A DNA stretch of 64,000 nt from Anaerolineales bacterium (GCA_015075185.1 JABTUW010000007.1:248001-312000); one strand, 5' to 3'. Positions 1-8,558 are shown, counted from the stretch's first letter. A program made the numbers and translations. Notes: generated by a model not told the origin, from the letters alone.

Positions 1-1347
1 TTGGCTGCCTGTGGCGCGGCCCCGACGCCCGACGTTGCCAAAATTGAGGCCGAGGCTCAAGCCAAGATTGCTGAGGCTCAGGCGCAGGCTGAGGCGGCCA
101 AAGCCGAGGCCGAAAAAGCCGGCTCTGAAGCGGTAGCCGCCGCCGAGGCCACTGCCGCGGCGCTACAGGCTGAGGTTGAAAAAGCTAAAGCTGAAGCAGA
201 AGCAGCGATGGCTGCCCAGGGTCAAGCAGCCGCGGCGGGCGGGATGATGACAGAGGTGGGTGAAGGTGAAGGGACGGTTTCAATTGTTGCCTGGGCTGGC
301 TACATTGAGCGCGGCGAAACCGACCCGGCCTATGATTGGGTGACGAGTTTTGAAGAAGATACCGGCTGCAAGGTCGAGGTCAAGGTAGCCGCAACTTCCG
401 ACGAAATGGTGGCCCTGATGAACGAAGGCGGGTTCGACCTGGTGACGGCTTCCGGCGACGCCAGCCTGCGCTTGGTGTATGGGGGACGGGTGCAGGAGAT
501 CAATACCGATCTTGTCCCCAGTTGGAATACGGTGGACGAGCGCCTGCAAAATGCGCCCTGGCACACAGTGGACAAAAATGGCGACGGCACCCCCGAACAC
601 TACGGCGTACCCTACCAGTGGGGCGCGAACGTGCTAATGTATAACACTGAGGTGTTCGAAGAGCCGCCCACAAGCTGGGAAGTAGTGTTCAAAGAAACGA
701 CTCTTGCCGACGGCAAGTCGAACCAGGGCCGGGTACAGGCCTATGATGGGCCAATCTACGTGGCCGATGCGGCCCTCTACCTGATGTCGGCTAACCCCGA
801 ACTGGGCATTAAAGACCCCTACGATCTTAACGCCGATCAATTCAAGGCGGCGCTTGATTTGCTGCGCGAGCAGCGTAAGATTGTGGGTCGCTACTGGCAC
901 GATGCTTTTATCCAAATGGACGACTTCACCAACGAGGGTGTGGTTGCCTCCAGTTCCTGGCCCTTCCAGGTTAACCTGCTAAAAGCCGGCGGCGCGTCGG
1001 TTGACAGTGTCATCCCCCAAGAAGGCGCGACCGGCTGGGCCGATACGACCATGATGTCTGTGGACGCGCCCCATCCCAACTGCGCCTACAAATGGCTGGA
1101 ACACTCCCTCAACCCCAAATTGCAGGGCGACCTGGCGGCCTGGTTTGGTTCAGTCCCCGCAGCGCCGGCGGCGTGTGAAGGGAATGAACTGCTGGGAGCG
1201 GAAGGCTGCACCACCAACGGCTTTGAAAATTTTGAGAAAATCCACTTCTGGCGCACGCCCATCGCCGATTGCAGCGACGGCAGCGGCGGCTGTGTGCCCT
1301 ACCACGAGTGGGTGACGAATTATATTGCCGTGATCGGCAATCGCTAA
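1..1347 (+). CDS. Spermidine/putrescine-type ABC transporter substrate-binding lipoprotein (5' end cut by window)
   Basis: This is the extracytoplasmic binding protein of a polyamine-type (PotD/PotF family) ABC importer. The visible frame opens with L-A-A-C, a lipobox whose Cys would be lipidated, so the signal peptide and true start lie before base 1. Residues 12-85 are an Ala/Glu/Lys heptad-like stretch, predicted as a long helix or coiled coil. The PotD-like fold follows from about residue 90 (VSIVAWAGYIE, then FEEDTGCKV and FDLVTASGD). The ALDH, methyltransferase and PotABC-type genes downstream lie on the same strand and probably belong to one unit. The helical spacer between lipid anchor and binding domain is unusual for PotD. 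The ligand cannot be read from sequence: polyamine, betaine or another amine are all possible. Confidence 0.85.
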   Translation: MAACGAAPTPDVAKIEAEAQAKIAEAQAQAEAAKAEAEKAGSEAVAAAEATAAALQAEVEKAKAEAEAAMAAQGQAAAAGGMMTEVGEGEGTVSIVAWAGYIERGETDPAYDWVTSFEEDTGCKVEVKVAATSDEMVALMNEGGFDLVTASGDASLRLVYGGRVQEINTDLVPSWNTVDERLQNAPWHTVDKNGDGTPEHYGVPYQWGANVLMYNTEVFEEPPTSWEVVFKETTLADGKSNQGRVQAYDGPIYVADAALYLMSANPELGIKDPYDLNADQFKAALDLLREQRKIVGRYWHDAFIQMDDFTNEGVVASSSWPFQVNLLKAGGASVDSVIPQEGATGWADTTMMSVDAPHPNCAYKWLEHSLNPKLQGDLAAWFGSVPAAPAACEGNELLGAEGCTTNGFENFEKIHFWRTPIADCSDGSGGCVPYHEWVTNYIAVIGNR

Positions 1348-1354
1348 CGATGAA

Positions 1355-1476
1355 ACCTCAAAGGTTGGTAGAACTTTGAGGTGAAAAATTGGAGGGGCGT
1401 AGCATTAGGCTACGCCCTCTCATTCTCAAAATGTAGGATAAACTTGAGGTGTAGGACAAACTTAAGTTTGTCCTAC
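1355..1476. repeat. Three consecutive unrelated hairpins ahead of the aldehyde dehydrogenase gene
   Basis: Three inverted repeats follow the binding-protein stop. The first is ACCTCAAA (1355-1362) with TTTGAGGT (1375-1382). The second is GGGCGTAGC (1395-1403) with GCTACGCCC (1409-1417). The third is a perfect 26-bp palindrome at 1451-1476 with arms GTAGGACAAACTT. None is followed by a T-run, so classic terminators are unlikely. The third shares its ACAAACT/AGTTTGT core with a hairpin at 10503-10524. Confidence 0.75.
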
Positions 1477-1488
1477 CTGGAGGGACAC

Positions 1489-2958
1489 GTGCGTACAGGT
1501 TCTTACATCAACGGCCAATGGATTCATCCCCGGTCGGAGCGGCTGGTGCGGAACATTAACCCGGCTGACCCAGGCGATGTGCTGGCGGAGTTCCCGGCGG
1601 CGACAGCCGCAGAAGCCCAGCAGGCGATTGAGGCCGCTGCGGCCGCTTTTCGGGATTGGAAAAATACGCCTGGTCCGGAGCGAGGCCGGGTGCTGTGGCG
1701 GGCGGCCAATATCGCCCGGCAGCGGGTAGATGAAATTGCCCGGACCATGACCCGCGAGGAAGGCAAAATCTTGAAAGAGGCCAAGGGGGAGGCGCTCAAG
1801 GGTATTTCGCTGCTGGAATATTATGCCGGCGAGGGCTTCCGGGTCCACGGCAAAACCCTGCCTTCGGAGGCGCGCGATACCTTCACCTACACTATTCGCC
1901 GCCCGTTGGGCGTGGTGGGGCTGATTGCTCCGTGGAACTTTCCCTGGGCCATTCCGGTCTGGAAATCGGCCCCGGCACTGGTGGCGGGGAACACGGTGGT
2001 TTTCAAGCCCGCCGAATTAACGCCCGCCACCGCCTCGCTCCTGGCCGAGATTTACGAAGAGGCCGGGCTGCCGCCGGGTGTCTTCAACATGGTTGTCGGC
2101 TCAGGCTCGGTAGTCGGCGAGGCTATCGTCAACGCGCCGGTTATTCGGGCCGTCTCCTTTACCGGCTCCAACGCCGTCGGCAACGCCCTGTATGTCAAAG
2201 CGGCGACACGCGGCATCAAGGTGACCTGCGAGATGGGCGGCAAGAATGCGGTCATCGTTATGCCCGATGCCGACCTGGACAAGGCCGCCACGGCCATTCA
2301 CGGCGGCGCTTTTGGCTCAACCGGTCAGCGCTGTACGGCCACGTCGCGGGTGCTGGCTCATCCAACGGTCAAAGAAAGTCTGTTGGAACGGCTGGTGGCC
2401 AAGGCTGAGAAGATCAAAGTGGGGTCGGGGCTGGACGAAACGGTGGATATGGGGCCGGCGGTGGACGAAAAGCAGTGGCAGACTGACCTGGAATATATCG
2501 AGGTTGCGAAAGGTGAAGGAGCGCGCCTGGTCACCGGCGGCAAGCGGCCGGCCCACCTGGAGCAGGGTTATTTTGTCGAGCCGACCATTTTTGACAACGT
2601 CACCCCCGCCATGCGCATCTTCAAAGAAGAGGTCTTTGGCCCGGTGCTGGCGGTCAGCACGGCTAACAGCTTGCAGGAAGCGATTGATTTTGCCAACTCG
2701 GTGGAGTACGGCCTGACGACCTCGATTTTTACCGAGAGTATTGGCACCGTCATGCGCTTTGTCGAGGAAGTCGAGACCGGCATGGTTCACGTCAACGAGC
2801 CGACTATCGGTGGCGAGGCCCAACTGCCTTTTGGCGGGACCAAAGCTACCGGCGTCGGCGAACGGGAGATGGCCGAAGAGGGCTTAAACTTCTTTACCGA
2901 GCTAAAAACGGTTTTTATCAACTACTCCGGCAAGGCAGAACGGTTGATGATTCGTTAA
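1489..2958 (+). CDS. NAD(P)-dependent aldehyde dehydrogenase
   Basis: This ALDH-superfamily enzyme would oxidise an aldehyde to its acid. I chose GTG 1489 because GGAGGG lies just upstream (1479-1484), giving 489 residues, the normal size. The in-frame extension back to 1381 only translates hairpin DNA. The protein shows the ALDH motifs PWNFPWAIP, the cofactor-binding FTGS, the catalytic Glu segment EMGGKNA, and the catalytic Cys segment GQRCTA. Succinate-semialdehyde, betaine-aldehyde and aminobutyraldehyde dehydrogenases are close relatives. Lying between the amine-type binding protein and an MttB-family methyltransferase, it probably handles the aldehyde released from the imported amine. 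The substrate is inferred only. Confidence 0.88.
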   Translation: MRTGSYINGQWIHPRSERLVRNINPADPGDVLAEFPAATAAEAQQAIEAAAAAFRDWKNTPGPERGRVLWRAANIARQRVDEIARTMTREEGKILKEAKGEALKGISLLEYYAGEGFRVHGKTLPSEARDTFTYTIRRPLGVVGLIAPWNFPWAIPVWKSAPALVAGNTVVFKPAELTPATASLLAEIYEEAGLPPGVFNMVVGSGSVVGEAIVNAPVIRAVSFTGSNAVGNALYVKAATRGIKVTCEMGGKNAVIVMPDADLDKAATAIHGGAFGSTGQRCTATSRVLAHPTVKESLLERLVAKAEKIKVGSGLDETVDMGPAVDEKQWQTDLEYIEVAKGEGARLVTGGKRPAHLEQGYFVEPTIFDNVTPAMRIFKEEVFGPVLAVSTANSLQEAIDFANSVEYGLTTSIFTESIGTVMRFVEEVETGMVHVNEPTIGGEAQLPFGGTKATGVGEREMAEEGLNFFTELKTVFINYSGKAERLMIR

Positions 2959-2976
2959 ATCAGGAATTCAACATCT

Positions 2977-4473
2977 ATGCCAACCAGCAAGTCAACCTCA
3001 AAACCGAATGAACTCATGCCGGCAGGACCGGGTCCTCACCCCTCCGGCTATCGCATGTTTACCGAAGCCCAGTTAGACGAAATCCATCTAGCCGCGTTGG
3101 AAATTCTGCGGCGCACCGGCGTGCGAGTCTACGAGGCCGAGTCGGTGGCCTTGCTCAAGGAGGCCAGCTGCCTCGTCACCGACGAAAACCGAGTGCGTTT
3201 TCCCGCGGCCGTGATTGAAAATGCCCTGCTTTACGCTCCCTCGCGGATTACCGTGTGTGACCGGACCGGCCAGCCGGCCATGCATCTGGAAGGTCACCGC
3301 ACCTATTTTGGGACCGGTTCCGATTTGCCCAACGTGCTCGACCTGGAAACCGGCGAGCGGCGGCTGGCGGTGCTGGCCGATGTACAGCAGACTGCCCGCC
3401 TGGCCGACTCGCTGCCCAACCTGGATTTTGTGATGTCTATGGCTTTGCCCTCCGATGTGCCCGTCGAAACTTCCGACCGGCATTCCTTCCTGGCGATGCT
3501 GGAGAACACGGTCAAACCGCTGGTCTTTACTGCCTGGGACGAGGTCGGCCTGGCCGATCTGATTGCCATGGCCGAGATTGTCGCCGGGGGGCCGGGGGAG
3601 CTGGAACTCAAACCTTTCCTGCTGGCTTACCTTGAGCCGGTCTCGCCCTTGCAGCACAGCGAAGTGGTCTTGCGCAAGGTCTTAATGATGGCCGACCACG
3701 GCCTGCCCTTCGTTTACGCGCCGGGACCGATTGAGGGCGCTTCGGCTCCCGTTACCCCGGCCGGCAGCCTGGCCATGGCCGCCGCCGAAGTGTTGAGCGG
3801 TCTGGCGATTACGCAGCTCCGGCGCAGGGGCGCGCCTTTTGTGTGGGGTTCCGGCAGTGGACCCCTAGACATGCGCACCCTGGTCGGGACTTATGCCTCG
3901 CCCGAGTTTATGCTGCACTGTATGGGCATGGCCGAACTGGCCCATTATTATTACCACCTGCCGGTGTGGGGCTTCTCCGGCTGCTCGGATTCCAAGCTGC
4001 CCGATATCCAGGCCGGGATAGAGAGCGCTCTCTGGATTCTGTGGACGGCTCTCAGCGGGGCTAACCTGGTGCATGATATTGGTTACGTCGAGTCGGGCCT
4101 GACCTGCTCTTATGAAATGATTATCATCTGCGATGAAATCATCAGTTTTGTGCGCCGTCTGATGCGGGGCATTGAGTTAAGCCCCGAAACTCTAGCCTTG
4201 GACGTGATGGATCAGGTTGGGCCGGGCGGAGAGTATATCAAGGCCAAACATACGGCCGCCCATTACCGGGAGGTCTGGTATCCGCGTCTGTTTGACCGGC
4301 GCAATTACCATGCCTGGCGGGAGGCCGGGCAACCCGACGCCGTCAAAACTGCCCGCGACATGGCTCGCCAGGCGGTCATGGCCGCTCCGGCCAATCCGCT
4401 GCCGGACGATATAGTGGAGTCGCTTCGGGTTGTCATCGCCGCTGCCGACGCCCGTGCCGGCATCACCCCGTAA
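2977..4473 (+). CDS. Trimethylamine methyltransferase (MttB) family protein, non-pyrrolysine
   Basis: This 498-residue protein is a TIM-barrel MttB-superfamily member. The family transfers a methyl group from tri- or quaternary amines to a corrinoid protein. Family-like segments include FTEAQLDEIHLAALEIL near the N-terminus, YFGTGSDLPNVLD and GFSGCSDSKLPDIQAG. The frame has no internal TAG, so it is not a pyrrolysine-type MttB. Non-Pyl relatives such as MtgB act on glycine betaine, and others use proline betaine or carnitine. It starts 18 bp after the ALDH gene (AGGA at 2962-2965) and is followed by the PotA-like ATPase, so it appears co-transcribed with the transporter. No corrinoid protein or activase is visible nearby, leaving the methyl acceptor unknown. 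Confidence 0.85.
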   Translation: MPTSKSTSKPNELMPAGPGPHPSGYRMFTEAQLDEIHLAALEILRRTGVRVYEAESVALLKEASCLVTDENRVRFPAAVIENALLYAPSRITVCDRTGQPAMHLEGHRTYFGTGSDLPNVLDLETGERRLAVLADVQQTARLADSLPNLDFVMSMALPSDVPVETSDRHSFLAMLENTVKPLVFTAWDEVGLADLIAMAEIVAGGPGELELKPFLLAYLEPVSPLQHSEVVLRKVLMMADHGLPFVYAPGPIEGASAPVTPAGSLAMAAAEVLSGLAITQLRRRGAPFVWGSGSGPLDMRTLVGTYASPEFMLHCMGMAELAHYYYHLPVWGFSGCSDSKLPDIQAGIESALWILWTALSGANLVHDIGYVESGLTCSYEMIIICDEIISFVRRLMRGIELSPETLALDVMDQVGPGGEYIKAKHTAAHYREVWYPRLFDRRNYHAWREAGQPDAVKTARDMARQAVMAAPANPLPDDIVESLRVVIAAADARAGITP

Positions 4474-4507
4474 CCACTGCTTACTGAGGAGTTGTAAGCC
4501 AAAAATT

Positions 4508-5551
4508 ATGACAGATAATAATGCGCCTGCAGTTCGCTTCTCCGGGGTCAGCCGTCACTTTGGCGAGGTTAAAGCGGTGGACCGGGTTGACCTGGACATC
4601 CTGGATGGTGAGTTTTTTACCATGCTGGGGCCGTCGGGCTCGGGCAAAACCACCTGCCTGCGCTTGATTGCCGGCTTTGAGCGGCCCGATACCGGCCACA
4701 TTGACCTCTACGGTCACGATGTGTCGGCCTTGCCGCCCTACGAGCGCGATGTGAACACCGTTTTTCAGGATTACGCCCTGTTCCCGCACATGACGGTCGG
4801 GCAGAATGTCGGCTACGGGCTGATGATTAAAAAGGTATCCAGGCCGGAACGGGAAAAGCGGGTGCGGGACATGCTGGAGTTGGTCCGCCTGGGCGGGCTG
4901 GAAAATCGCAAACCGGGCCAACTGTCCGGCGGCCAGCGGCAGCGGGTCGCGCTGGCCCGCGCTCTGGTTAACCACCCGCGGGTGCTGCTGCTGGATGAGC
5001 CGCTTGGCGCACTGGACCTCAAGCTGCGCCAGCAGATGCAGATTGAATTGAAGATGATCCAGCAGCAGGTCGGCATCACCTTTGTCTACGTCACCCACGA
5101 CCAGGAAGAGGCGCTGACCATGAGCGACCGTCTGGCCGTGTTCAATCAGGGCAAAATTGAGCAAATCGGCTCACCGGCCGAGATTTACGAGCATCCGGTT
5201 ACGCCGTTTGTGGCTGGCTTTGTCGGCGTTTCCAACCTGGTCAGCGGTGAGGTGGCCCAGGCGATTACCGGCTCGCCGGAAACATTTTCCGTCCGCCCGG
5301 AGAAAATTCACCTGGGCGACCCGGACGCGCCTGTATCAGATGAGATGTACGGAGCCGACGGCCGCATCCGCGAGGTGGTTTATCTGGGGCTGTACACCCG
5401 CTATATTGTCGAACTAGAGCGAGGCAGCGAATTGACCGTGGTTGAGCAGAATCTCCATACCACCTCGATGGAGGCCCTGGCTGCGCGCGGCCGCCGGGTA
5501 CGGCTAACCTGGTATCGGCGCCATAATCGGACGGTGGTAGAGAATGGGTAG
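4508..5551 (+). CDS. potA: Spermidine/putrescine-type ABC transporter ATP-binding protein
   Basis: This cytoplasmic ATPase energises the amine importer. I chose ATG 4508 (GAGGAG at 4486-4491); the in-frame extension to 4430 overlaps the previous gene and lacks homology-like sequence. The 347 residues carry Walker A GPSGSGKT, the Q-loop segment FQDYALFPHM, signature LSGGQRQRVALARAL, Walker B LLLDEP, the D-loop and switch His in YVTHDQEEAL. A C-terminal TOBE-like domain (SVRPEKIHLGDPD) is typical of PotA/MalK-type ATPases. It is followed by two permease genes on the same strand. The symbol reflects family membership; the real substrate may differ. Confidence 0.9.
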   Translation: MTDNNAPAVRFSGVSRHFGEVKAVDRVDLDILDGEFFTMLGPSGSGKTTCLRLIAGFERPDTGHIDLYGHDVSALPPYERDVNTVFQDYALFPHMTVGQNVGYGLMIKKVSRPEREKRVRDMLELVRLGGLENRKPGQLSGGQRQRVALARALVNHPRVLLLDEPLGALDLKLRQQMQIELKMIQQQVGITFVYVTHDQEEALTMSDRLAVFNQGKIEQIGSPAEIYEHPVTPFVAGFVGVSNLVSGEVAQAITGSPETFSVRPEKIHLGDPDAPVSDEMYGADGRIREVVYLGLYTRYIVELERGSELTVVEQNLHTTSMEALAARGRRVRLTWYRRHNRTVVENG

Positions 5552-5588
5552 AAATGGAAGCCTGCCCATAGGGGGCCTTCGGCTCGAA

Positions 5589-5639
5589 GGTTGGAAGGTA
5601 GGAAAGACAAAATCCCAATCTTCCGTTCTTCCAACCTTC
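5589..5639. repeat. Inverted repeat in the potA-potB gap
   Basis: The 117-bp gap contains a long imperfect inverted repeat: GGTTGGAAGG near 5589 pairs with CCTTCCAACC-type sequence near 5628-5639, and AGGAAAGA with TCTTCC inside it. It is rich in GGAAG/CTTCC stutters. There is no T-run, so an mRNA-processing or stability hairpin is more likely than a terminator. Confidence 0.6.
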
Positions 5640-5668
5640 CTTCTCTTCTCCCCTTTTGAGGTAGATCG

Positions 5669-6634
5669 ATGGCGGTAACAACCCCTTCACCAGCCCAATC
5701 AACTTCAATTAGCAGCCGCTCCGGCTCTTTTTGGCAGCGTCTTTCGACGTTTCTTTACCGGCGGCCCAAGCTGGTCCTGGCCCTGCTGCTGGGGCCGCCG
5801 CTGCTGGCCTATGGGGTTTTCTATCTGGGGTCGTTGTTTGCCCTGCTGATTCAGAGTTTCTTTCACCTGGACGACTTTACCGGGGTCGTGGTCCGCGAGT
5901 TTACCCTGGCCACCTATGCCGACCTTTTCACCCCGGCCAATCTCGATATTGCGGGCCGCACCTTTGGCATGGCTGTCGCCGTCACAATAGCTTCGGCCGT
6001 GCTGGCCTTTCCCCTGGCCTATTATATGGTCCGCTACGCCTCACCCCAGGCCAAAGTGATCCTGTATCTGGCGGTACTGCTGCCGTTGTGGTCAAGCTAC
6101 CTGGTCCGGGTTTATGCCTGGAAGTTGATTTTAGCCAAAGAGGGGATTATCAGTTGGTTTCTGAACGTGCTGGATCTGAGCTGGCTGCTGGATGGCCTGT
6201 TGAGCATCCCTGGCGTTGGCGGCCCTTCGCTGTCCATTTCGGTCATTGGCATGTTCCTGGTTTTTGTGTATGTCTGGCTGCCCTACATGATCTTGCCCAT
6301 CCAGGCCGCCCTGGAGCGCGTACCTAAATCGCTGCTGGAAGCGTCCGGCGACCTGGGCGCGCGCCCCGGCGAAACCTTCCGCCACGTGACGCTGCCGCTG
6401 GCCTTTCCGGGGGTCGTCGCCGGCTCTATCTTCACCTTCTCGCTGACCCTGGGCGACTTTATTGTGCCGTCTACCCTGGGCAACTCCAGCTTTTTCATCG
6501 GCCAGGCGGTGCTGTCCCACCAGGGCACGTCGGGTAACATTCCCTTGGCGGCGGCTTTTACGGTCATCCCGATTGCAATTATGGCGATTTATCTGTTAGC
6601 GGCCAAGCGGCTGGGGGCTTTTGAGGCGTTGTAA
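5669..6634 (+). CDS. potB: Spermidine/putrescine-type ABC transporter permease (PotB-like)
   Basis: This inner-membrane permease has 321 residues. ATG 5669 follows GAGG at 5658-5661 by seven bases. After a hydrophilic N-terminus of about 30 residues there are about six membrane helices. The ATPase-contact EAA loop is visible as EASGDLGARPGETFRHVTLP, matching the binding-protein-dependent transport permease family. Such importers use a heterodimer, and the second subunit is encoded 35 bp downstream. The PotB assignment rests on gene order and the EAA motif. Confidence 0.88.
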   Translation: MAVTTPSPAQSTSISSRSGSFWQRLSTFLYRRPKLVLALLLGPPLLAYGVFYLGSLFALLIQSFFHLDDFTGVVVREFTLATYADLFTPANLDIAGRTFGMAVAVTIASAVLAFPLAYYMVRYASPQAKVILYLAVLLPLWSSYLVRVYAWKLILAKEGIISWFLNVLDLSWLLDGLLSIPGVGGPSLSISVIGMFLVFVYVWLPYMILPIQAALERVPKSLLEASGDLGARPGETFRHVTLPLAFPGVVAGSIFTFSLTLGDFIVPSTLGNSSFFIGQAVLSHQGTSGNIPLAAAFTVIPIAIMAIYLLAAKRLGAFEAL

Positions 6635-6639
6635 TAAAG

Positions 6640-6712
6640 AAAGGCTGAGGCTAAGGCTGAGGCGGAGGAATGATTACAAATCCAAAATCCAAAATCGTAA
6701 ATCCAAAATCCC
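6640..6712 (+). repeat. Low-complexity stutter repeat entering the potC reading frame
   Basis: The gap contains GAGGCTAAGGCTGAGGCGGAGG-type hexamer stutters, then repeated AAATCCAAAATC units that run over the potC start codon into about codon 14. It is a compositional repeat, not an insertion sequence. Confidence 0.65.
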
Positions 6713-7506
6713 AGGCTCCGCTGGGCCTGACCCTGGCCATGATTGCCGTCGTCGTCTTTCTCCACTTCCCTTTTGCCATTATTCTGCTCTATACGCTGAC
6801 CACCGACGACCGCACCTACACCTTTCCCCCACCCGGCCTGACCCTGGAATGGTTCGGCGTGGCCTGGAACCGGCCCGATGTCTGGCGGGCACTGGGGCTG
6901 TCGGTGCAGGTGGCCTCGGTGGCGACGACGGTGGCTTTGATCCTGGGCACGCTCGCGGCGGCGGCAGTTTATCGCAGCAAATTCTTTGGCCGCGACGCGA
7001 TTTCGCTGCTGCTGGTGCTGCCCCTGGCCCTGCCGGGCATCGTCACCGGCATTGCCCTGCGCTCGGCGCTGAATTTGCTGGATCTGCCTTTTAGCTTCTG
7101 GACGATTGTCATCGGCCATGCCACCTTTTGCGTGGTCGTGGTCTACAACAACGTGCTGGCCCGCTTCCGGCGGACGGGCCGCTCCCAGGTCGAAGCTTCG
7201 ATGGATTTGGGAGCTAACGGTTTTGAGACCTTCCGTTACATCATTCTGCCGGAAATCGCGACCGCTCTCCTGGCCGGCGGCATGCTGGCCTTCGCCCTCT
7301 CTTTTGACGAAGTCATCGTCACCACCTTTACCGCCGGCCAGCAGCAAACCCTGCCCATCTGGATCTTCAGCCAGTTGACCCGTCCCCGCCAGCGCCCCGT
7401 GACCAACGTCGTCGCCGTGTTTGTGATTGCTTTGACCACTATCCCTATCCTTTGGGCCTACTATCTGACCAAGGATACCAGCGAGACGGCGGGTGGGGGG
7501 AAGTAA
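6670..7506 (+). CDS. potC: Spermidine/putrescine-type ABC transporter permease (PotC-like)
   Basis: This second permease subunit has 278 residues, about six membrane helices and the EAA loop EASMDLGANGFETFRYIILP. The N-terminal dozen or so residues (MITNPKSKIVNPKSQ) are translated from a stuttering repeat of the unit AAATCCAAAATC that begins in the intergenic gap, so the repeat has either become coding or lies just before a later real start. The most upstream ATG sits almost on top of a GGAGGA, too close for ideal initiation. The homologous part begins around APLGLTLAM. Confidence 0.85.
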   Translation: MITNPKSKIVNPKSQAPLGLTLAMIAVVVFLHFPFAIILLYTLTTDDRTYTFPPPGLTLEWFGVAWNRPDVWRALGLSVQVASVATTVALILGTLAAAAVYRSKFFGRDAISLLLVLPLALPGIVTGIALRSALNLLDLPFSFWTIVIGHATFCVVVVYNNVLARFRRTGRSQVEASMDLGANGFETFRYIILPEIATALLAGGMLAFALSFDEVIVTTFTAGQQQTLPIWIFSQLTRPRQRPVTNVVAVFVIALTTIPILWAYYLTKDTSETAGGGK

Positions 7507-7518
7507 AAAATTACCTCT

Positions 7519-8007
7519 ATGTTGAGTAAAACAACCCTCTGGACGCTTCTGGCCGGGCTGGCCTTTGCCCTGGCCGCGTTCATCTGCAGCTACCTCTTTC
7601 TGAGAGAGGCGGTTGGCGATTGGCGGGGGATGCTGGTTGCTGCGCCTCTGGCGGTATTTTTCTGCGGTATGGTTTGTTGGGGGATATTTGTGGCTCGCGG
7701 CCAAAAGGTGAGCTTCTGGCGCGGGGTGTGGGTCGGCGCGCTGGTGGCCCTGCTGTCGCACCCGCTGGTCTGGTACGGCAGCATCCTCTACTTTTACCTG
7801 GCCGGGGAACCCCGCACCCTCAACCCGCTTGAAGGTCTCTGGGCCAGCCTGGTTTATGGATTGGTCAGTTTGGTTTTTGTCGGCTGGCTGACCGTGCCGG
7901 TGGCGGCCATCACCGGCGGTCTCCTGGCCTATATCCAGGCAAAAATTAGCCCCGAACTAAAGTTCAGGGCTAATAACTCTAGTATGCTGAAGCATACTAA
8001 AGAGTAA
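7519..8007 (+). CDS. Hypothetical multi-spanning membrane protein
   Basis: I do not recognise a family. The 162 residues contain about four hydrophobic segments (around residues 8-29, 40-58, 66-95 and 108-140), so it is an integral membrane protein. It begins 12 bp after potC on the same strand and may be co-transcribed with the transporter. The last 20 or so residues (from SPELKF onward) are translated from two perfect or near-perfect palindromes at 7946-7999, so the original C-terminus was probably shorter or has been extended by repeat DNA. Confidence 0.6.
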   Translation: MLSKTTLWTLLAGLAFALAAFICSYLFLREAVGDWRGMLVAAPLAVFFCGMVCWGIFVARGQKVSFWRGVWVGALVALLSHPLVWYGSILYFYLAGEPRTLNPLEGLWASLVYGLVSLVFVGWLTVPVAAITGGLLAYIQAKISPELKFRANNSSMLKHTKE

Positions 8008-8077
8008 ACAAATAAGGTTCAAGTGGAGTCGGCTTCAGCCGACTTGAGCTTTATAGCCTGAGATTTTAATCTCAGGC
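7946..8077. repeat. Cluster of four different tight hairpins at a convergent gene junction
   Basis: Four palindromes with unrelated arms lie in 132 bp. They are an imperfect TTAGCCCcGAAC-type hairpin at 7946-7973, TAGTATGCT/AGCATACTA at 7980-7999, AGTCGGCT/AGCCGACT at 8027-8044 and GCCTGAGATT/AATCTCAGGC at 8056-8077. The last three each have a two-base centre. They separate the convergent pot and eut units and could act together as a bidirectional transcription block, although none has a T-run. Confidence 0.8.
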
Positions 8078-8090
8078 GTAAGGCCGCCGC

Positions 8091-8480
8091 TCAACGCTGG
8101 TTCAAGCGGGCCAACACTTGAGGAATAACCTGATCCAGCAAGTCGTTATGGGCATCTGTGCCCAGGCGGGCAATCACGGCAGATTTGACCTGCGCGGCCA
8201 GGTCTGTTCCAGTTGCCCCAGGGGGAGGCGCAGCAGGGGTGGGCAGCGGCGAACTCGGGCCGACCACCGCCGGGGGTAATAACATCTGCGGAGCGACGGC
8301 CAGGCGGGGCAAGCTGTTCGGCTGGCCGCTGCGCTGGGCGACCAGTTTCATCTTCAAGCCCAGGGCAATGGCCTTCTCGCGAGCCAGCTCGGTCAAAACC
8401 ACGTCGTCGTCTATCTCAATCTCCGTCACGCCGTTGGCGTGCATGTCGCTAATATCGCGTTCGGTGTAAAAGGTTTTCAT
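8091..8480 (-). CDS. Small microcompartment-associated protein of unknown function (possible adaptor)
   Basis: The protein has 129 residues from ATG 8480, chosen for the GGAGC ahead of it. A longer in-frame start at 8591 would translate part of the dispersed repeat. Residues 1-45 (ERDI, then VVLTELAREKAIALGLKM) resemble the small N-terminal domain shared by EutQ and other microcompartment proteins, in which a permissive start leads to LT-x-x-AR-x-x-A. A Pro/Ala-rich linker follows, then a C-terminal amphipathic helix (DLLDQVIPQVLARLNQR) that looks like an encapsulation peptide. It is the last gene of the eut unit. A cargo-to-shell adaptor role is inferred; no enzyme motif is visible. Confidence 0.6.
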   Translation of the reverse strand: MKTFYTERDISDMHANGVTEIEIDDDVVLTELAREKAIALGLKMKLVAQRSGQPNSLPRLAVAPQMLLPPAVVGPSSPLPTPAAPPPGATGTDLAAQVKSAVIARLGTDAHNDLLDQVIPQVLARLNQR

Positions 8481-8558
8481 AGGAGTTGCTCCGTTAGGTA
8501 AGGTGGCAGGGTCCACGGTTTTTTGATACTGCTTTACTTGTGTGGGAGTTTTTGTAAT

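Noticed and set aside
1381..1488. An N-terminal extension of the aldehyde dehydrogenase
   Set aside because: It is read through two hairpins, is Cys/Arg-rich and unlike ALDHs, and a good ribosome site precedes GTG 1489.
2977..4473. Pyrrolysine readthrough in the MttB-family gene
   Set aside because: The frame contains no internal TAG and is full length without one.
6589..7761. A 390-codon open frame antisense to the potC region
   Set aside because: It is a codon-bias shadow in GC-rich DNA, is low-complexity (Gln/Arg/Gly/His-rich) and shows no family motif.
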